Shown here one piece after another: positions 58,541 to 64,000 of a stretch of 64,000 nt of DNA. The translations under genes and the position numbers were made by a program. How positions within the stretch are numbered: the first letter of the stretch is position 1; each line of letters begins with the position of its first letter. Below the pieces are notes generated by a model that saw only the letters and a list, made by a program, of their open reading frames with translations, was not told the origin of the DNA and ran no database searches. The stretch comes from Tamarix chinensis (taxonomy: Eukaryota; Streptophyta; Magnoliopsida; Caryophyllales; Tamaricaceae). The stretch covers positions 50,653,138 through 50,717,137 of the forward strand of contig CM060177.1 in NCBI GenBank assembly GCA_030549775.1, read 5' to 3'.

Positions 58541-61500
58541 CATACTCTTAAAAGCCTAATACTATGGGGTATTTTCGCTAACTAAATTCTAACCAATCCC
58601 CATCATTTTTCCCACTCTAATTAAGCCTAATCTTCCCCCCAACCTATCGAGCACCTTACTCCTCCCATGCAGCCAGTTGCCACCATTTTCCCATACCCTA
58701 AAGTCCTACCTATCTTATCCAATAACCTTGCAGCCTTTGCCCTTCCCCTAGCAGCAGCCCATCACCATCTCTACTCTTCTCCCCCCTCATGACATTCCAT
58801 CCCTACAAAATTACAGCAAACCAGCCTAGCCAACCTCCCTCACGCCATTCCAGCCCTACAAAATTGCAGTAAACCAGCCCAACTAACCTCCCTCAAGCCG
58901 CCCAGCCACATGCAGCCAAAGAACCCCACGTAACCTAGCCCTCCCACCATGTAGTAGTCATCATCTTCTCTCCTCTCAACCTGTACACCTACTAAAATTT
59001 TCTAGCCATCTACCCATCCATTTCCTTCCTTCTCCACACAACCAACCTGCCCCTTTCCGTTCTCCTAATCTTTCAACACCCTTCTCCCATAAATCAACCT
59101 GCAGCATCCTCCTCAACAAACTATTACAGCAGCCCCATTTTTCTTCTATTTTTCCCTTCCATTCTTAAGTTCCAACCTACAGCAAAGTCCCTCCTTCTGT
59201 CTCCCTTTTGGTCCTCTATTTTTCTTCGTACAAATCCTCTCCTTCTCCCCCTTACTTACAACACCCGATACTCTTGTTTGAAGCCCCCAATCTTCTCCCT
59301 TTCACCACCGAACTCTTGCCCAAAAATCACCCAACTTCCAACCTTGCTAAGCACCCCTCTTCCCTCGTGTTTTACCTCTCCAAGTAGCAATTAATTCTGG
59401 CATAAGTTTTTATCTTTCAGTGTAAGTGGTATGAAGAAATTCCATGCACCGGTAGCCTTGGTTAATTCCCTAATCGTATTTCAGGTATTAGTTCTCATAG
59501 GTTGTCATTTTATTAATTTATTTACCATAGATACTAATGCATGCATAGTTTTGGATGGTGTTATTTATTTTTAGGTAATCTTAACCCTGCTTAAGGTATC
59601 CTTGGAAGAAGCTCTTTGTGGTATTATTTTTCTTAGCTCAAAGGTAAATCTAACTAAAGCATACACAAAAGAATTTTATGTGAATATGATAGGTTAGTTT
59701 TCTAGGATAAAAATCATGCTAGCTTGAGGATATCAAATGATTTATATTTTGTGGGAAATAGAAGCATGTTGTAGTTCTTTTCTATGTGAATATTATGATG
59801 TTTAAATTAATATATGTTACCATGTAGATATTTATATGCCTAGGTAGTATTTTAAAATTTGAAGAGTGTATGCTTATGACAACGTATATGGATTTATGCT
59901 AAAAAGAGAAATGTGCATGTTTAGACTACTAATATATGTTATTATGCCAATATATTTATATTCCTAGGTAGTATTCTAAAAGTTAAAGAGTGTATGCTTA
60001 TGACAACATATATGGATTTATGCCGACAAGAAATGAGCATGTTTAGGGTTAGAGTCCAATAAAAAGTTTATCATGATTCATAGTAAGATCCATAAATGGA
60101 TTAAATGTTTCCCTTAGATAATTTAGATAGTTTTGGACATATAGCATGTTAACTTAGAGTTTTAAATGTGTTTAAGTGGTTATTATTAACTGTTGCATGT
60201 TCTAGGGGTAAAAATGTAAATTCTATATACCATGGTCTGTATTTAAAAGTTAATTGTGGAAATTGCATGAATTTTATGAGAGACTTGAAATACATGCTAA
60301 GAGTGTATACATGTACCATGTCTGGTGAATGCTTAGGGGTAATATAGTCTTTTGTCATACCGAAGAAATTATTGTATGTTAAAGTATCATTAGCTATTCT
60401 ATGTTAGCTTTTTCATGATAAATATCCTATGGAGATAAACCTGGTAATAAATTAAAGAAAAATGTGGTAGTTATATATAAAAGGGTATTTTGGTCATTAG
60501 GATGAAAATGTGTTTTAAAGTGAATAATTGGGATAGTCGACTTAAGTTTTGGCCTCCGAATAATTTTGGAAATAATTGGACAAATGGATTGAATAACTGA
60601 ATCAGATAATTATTCAGGCTATGGCATGATGCCTACCCTTGTACGTGTTGACTTGGAATTGTTGTGACCCTCGTGGTCTTTTGGATTTGACAATTGATGA
60701 TTCATTGTGGTAACCCTTATGGTCCCTTGGTTTATTGATTTATGGCTAAGTTGTAATATTGTGAACCTTGTTGTTCTCTCATAATTAGCAACCTAAAGAG
60801 GAAGACTTGAGTTTGGAAAGGAATCTAGTGCCACGACTGGGCTGCCGAGTGCATAGTTTGGGCCTTCGGGTCAAGGGGCTCACTTCTTCTCTACAGGTAT
60901 TCCATACACCCTATAGGGAGTATGCGTACTTAAGGACTTGAGTTTTGAGGTTTAGTATGGATGACTAATATGTCGTGTGGCTTCCTTCACGAGCATTGCC
61001 CAGGAATTGAGTGGATTATTTTTGTACCACCTCCTTGACGATCATTGTCATGGATATGGGATTATATTCTACTCAAGAATTGTTATATAAATGTTATGGC
61101 CGGATTAGACACCCACCATAATACCTCTATAATAATTGGATTAGGTGTGACTCGACCCTGATTAGATTGTTTGGAATGTCATTAATTCTCCCCATTATGC
61201 TATAAAGTATTGTCATTGGTAAGTTAAAATTGTTTTGAGATTTATAAGCACATCTTTAATGCCTTTGCTAGGGACTTTTATCTAATTAGTATCATTAATT
61301 GTGATGTGGAATTGTGTAATAAAATCATGGCTTTGCATGTGATCGTATGTTCTGTTTGAATACCTTACCTTTATGATGATTGTATATGTGGGTATGCTAC
61401 CTCTCCGGAGGCGTTGTGATTTACTCAGTATGAGGAAGTCATACTAATGCTATCACTTTTTAGAGGAGTACATCTGTGGCATGCAATGGCTGAAGAATTT

Positions 61501-61902
61501 TAAGGAGTATCATCCAGCCGATTAGTTATACTAAGGGAGTGAGTGGACCCTGTCCCTTTTTCCCTTTCCTTGTAATATTTGATGGATTGGATGAGTGGAA
61601 GAAAACCACTATTGCACCTTCATGTGCTCTTTTGTTTATTTTTTGAAAATCGTTCGTTACTAATTATCTAAATGGTCCTTTGCATGGATAATATTTCTTT
61701 GTAAAACCCTTGATTATGTATTGTACTTCTTTCAAAACATGTTGGTTTAACTTTTTTTAAGCTTTAGCACTTGATGTAATGATGGTGAGGAAACTAGACC
61801 TATATTAAGTGTGGCAGTAACACCTAGTTTTTTACAATTTCCAATTCTGCAAAACAAATTTTTAAACGAAATTTTCAAGTCGTGATTTTGGGGTGTTATA
61901 GG
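58540..61902 (+). repeat. Long LTR of the solo-LTR family, plus orientation
   Basis: The right edge CGTGATTTTGGGGTGTTATA and the preceding ATTAAGTGTGGCAGTAAC correspond to the reversed left edge of solo LTR 2. The motif GGGAGTATGCGTACTTAAGG (60916) matches a reversed block of solo LTR 2 near 45905-45930, and TTTACTCAGTATGAGG (61431) one near 45025. A pyrimidine-rich leader spans 58600-59390. The left edge could not be fixed; 58540 is a cautious estimate. Confidence 0.6.
59811..60059. repeat. 124-bp tandem duplication
   Basis: The unit with CCTAGGTAGTATT at 59839 recurs at 59963, offset 124 bp. GAGTGTATGCTTATGACAAC is shared exactly. It lies inside the plus-strand LTR. Confidence 0.85.
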
Positions 61903-62751
61903 TATCTCCCAAATCTTAATATGAAAATGTTACCACTACCCATAAGCCAAAGGCATGTAAGAATAAAGGTAATAATGAAGACCCAATTCAAACCCAAATT
62001 ATACCCCTCCTTGAGGGTGTCTAAACCTCCTACCTTATAACCTTTTGAAGTATCTCTTGCCCAAACATAACCTAAAGAGACTAAGATATTTTGAAGAATA
62101 AGAGAGTGATTATCTTGAGGCTAAATGGAGAGCATATGTAAATATGGAGGACAAAACTATTCGTAATGCATAGGCATATTCTAGTGTAATTTTTAATAAC
62201 CCTGCACAAGTAGGCATTGGTTTGAGGGTTGTAATATTGAGGTAATTAAAATTGAAGCTTCCCTTTAAGAAATATATGCTACAAAAGGGGATCTAAAGTC
62301 TCCAATGAAGATGAATAACATGTGACACTTATGTCGTATAATTACTCTTTCATTGACTACCACCTGGATGATAGTGTTGGTATTGAATTAATTGAGGCAA
62401 TAATGCCACACCAGATAAAGAAATAGCTAATCCACATAATACGGAAACTCTAGTAAGAATATCCTAAATCTCTCCTCTCAAGTATATGATAATTTTCTAC
62501 TTTGTATATAGGATAACTTCAATCTGATTGCTTCCAAAAACTTTTTATTGATATTTATCAAAATTATCCATTAGAAAGAAAATCTTTGAGATTTTTTGAA
62601 TAAAGTGCTAACTGCTTCTAACTGGAAGAGAATGTATAAAAAAAGAATTCAAGTTTGCTACTTATCCTTGAAATCTAAGAAGGAATCTATTAAAGCTATG
62701 TGGTTGAGCTAGAAATGTAGAAGAGTACATTAAAATCTACCTTAGTTAATG
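61903..62751. other. Short segment between two LTR-like blocks
   Basis: It starts GGTATCTCCC next to the LTR edge, faintly like a PBS (TGGTATCAGAGC). No gypsy or copia domain could be read. It may be the remains of an internal region between a 5' LTR ending at 61902 and a 3' LTR beginning near 62752. Confidence 0.35.
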
Positions 62752-64000
62752 AAGTAATACCCTAAAATTTTAAAATCCAAAATTCATTTATCAAAAAATT
62801 AGTTAAAATTAACTTCTATATTTTTGTTTTATTTAGTGAACCTAGATTAAATATAGGTAATTAATATTATTTCTTTTATTATTGGTACTAAATTCACATT
62901 TTACTCTATAATATAATAATCAAACCTAAATCCCATACCCAAAAATTTCCTTTTACCTTTTACTTTTTTTTTTCCTTTTTCTTTCTCTTTCATATTTTCC
63001 TTTTTCTTCCTCTCTTTTCCCTCCATTATTGTTTTTACTACGCTACTCCATACCCTGACCTAAGCTCCTTTTTTTCTTTCCTTTCTTCCCCGGCAAGCTT
63101 AGCCCATTGCACCCTTCTTTTTCTTTCATTTTCTCTTTTTATTTCTTTTTTCTTTTCATATATTATTATTATTTTTAACTATTGGTAGTAAATAAAAATT
63201 TTACTCTAAAATCTAACCTTAATACTACAACAAAAAATTTCCTTTTCCCTTTTTTCTTTTAATCTTATCACTTTCGTCCTTTCTTTTCCCTCATTCCTTT
63301 TTTCTTTGGGTCATCCCCCAACCTAGGCTCCTTCTTTTTCTTTCCTTTGTCCCCATGGTGGCCCATACCTAACAATTTTCTTTTCCTTTTTCCTTTTTAT
63401 CCTTTGTTTTCCTTTTTCTAGGCTACTTTATCCCCTATCCCATTCTCCTATTTTTTTCTTTCAAATCTCCCCTACGTGGCCAAGGCCCCCCCCTTTTTTT
63501 TTCTTTCCTTCTCCCTAATGGCCAAGCCTATTCCCCTGTTCTTTTTCTTTCCTTCTCTATTTTACTTTATTTTCTTTTATTCTTATTTTAATTTTTTTTA
63601 ATTATTTTTACAAAATACAAAATTTTCTCTAAAATCTTACCTAAATTCCACCTAAAAATTTCCTTCAACCTTTTCCTATTTTTCCTTTTTCCTTCATTTG
63701 ATTTTTCTTCCTTTCTTTTAACTCGGTTATTCTATCTCCTAGCCATGATTCCTTCTTTAGTTTTTCTTTCCTTTCTCCTCATACATGTTGAAGCCCCTTT
63801 ATTTTTTCCCTACCTTCTCCTTATTAGCAATGCCCATCCCCTTTCTTAATTTTTTCCTATCTCTTTATGTTTCTTCTTTTCTTCCTTCCCTTTCCCCCTT
63901 TCATCTACCTCACGCTTGTCCCCTTCCTTGCATCACAATCCCCCTTCAATTTTTGTGGCTACACTTGCACCTCTACAAGCCGCTTGTCCTTTCTATGTCT
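62752..64000 (+). repeat. Start of another long LTR, with tandem leader units, cut by the window end
   Basis: TAATACCCTAAAATTTTAAAATCC resembles the start at 51673 and 15020. The segment ATTTTACTCTAAAATCTAACC...AAAAATTTCCTTTTCC occurs three times (about 62893, 63198, 63612), each followed by pyrimidine-rich text with a GGCTCCTTCTTTTTCTTTCC-like block. The leader is therefore multiplied about threefold, compared with one unit at 51776. Confidence 0.6.

Noticed and set aside
61903..61915. Primer binding site after the LTR at 61902
   Set aside because: Only GGTATC matches TGGTATCAGAGC; too weak to call.

Overview
This 64 kb window is plant nuclear DNA made almost entirely of transposable elements in layers. 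It is AT-rich, with no operons or Shine-Dalgarno sites. Coding traces are plant Ty3/gypsy polyproteins, one L1-type LINE remnant, and a CACTA (En/Spm) transposon with a TNP2 transposase and a Ulp1-type protease. I found no convincing host gene, rRNA, tRNA or CRISPR. Short CCCTAA arrays of the six-base (TTAGGG) type lie inside the CACTA elements. This type is the telomere repeat of Asparagales rather than the seven-base Arabidopsis type, but it is only a weak hint about the host.

Layout. 1-2441: the 3' part of Ty3/gypsy element I. 2442-5044: purine-rich sequence and an L1-type LINE remnant. 5045-9336: decayed gypsy element II with a 3' LTR. 9337-15019: AT-rich DNA containing a minus-strand long LTR (about 10780-13800). 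15020-37570: repeat Q1, interrupted by a CACTA deletion derivative (16311-18756) and by complete gypsy element III (20334-36437). Element III is itself split by a 9958 bp CACTA transposon (22407-32364, TSD ATG). 37571-54145: a Del/Tekay-like gypsy element (D1) with a degenerate PBS at 39611. It is broken by two minus-strand solo LTRs of one family, 41842-43982 (TSD TTTGG) and 44678-49704 (TSD TGAAG). 54165-57370: repeat Q2, an uninterrupted relative of Q1. 58540-61902: a plus-strand LTR of the same broad family as the solo LTRs. 62752-64000: the start of another such LTR with internal tandem units.

Relative ages follow from the nesting. Q1 and D1 are old. Element III entered Q1 and decayed, losing its gag-protease junction. 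The CACTA transposon then landed in element III and still has clean ends. The two solo LTRs entered D1 after it was established and keep exact 5-bp target duplications.

The most informative object is the CACTA transposon. Its two ends carry dense arrays of inverted TAACGGTT/AACCGTTA pairs. Its interior carries a TNP2 transposase gene interrupted by about seven frameshifts, and a well-spliced second gene that ends in a Ulp1 protease with an intact His-Asp-Gln-Cys catalytic set. The nearby deletion derivative in reverse orientation keeps both subterminal arrays and the non-coding leader but none of the coding region.
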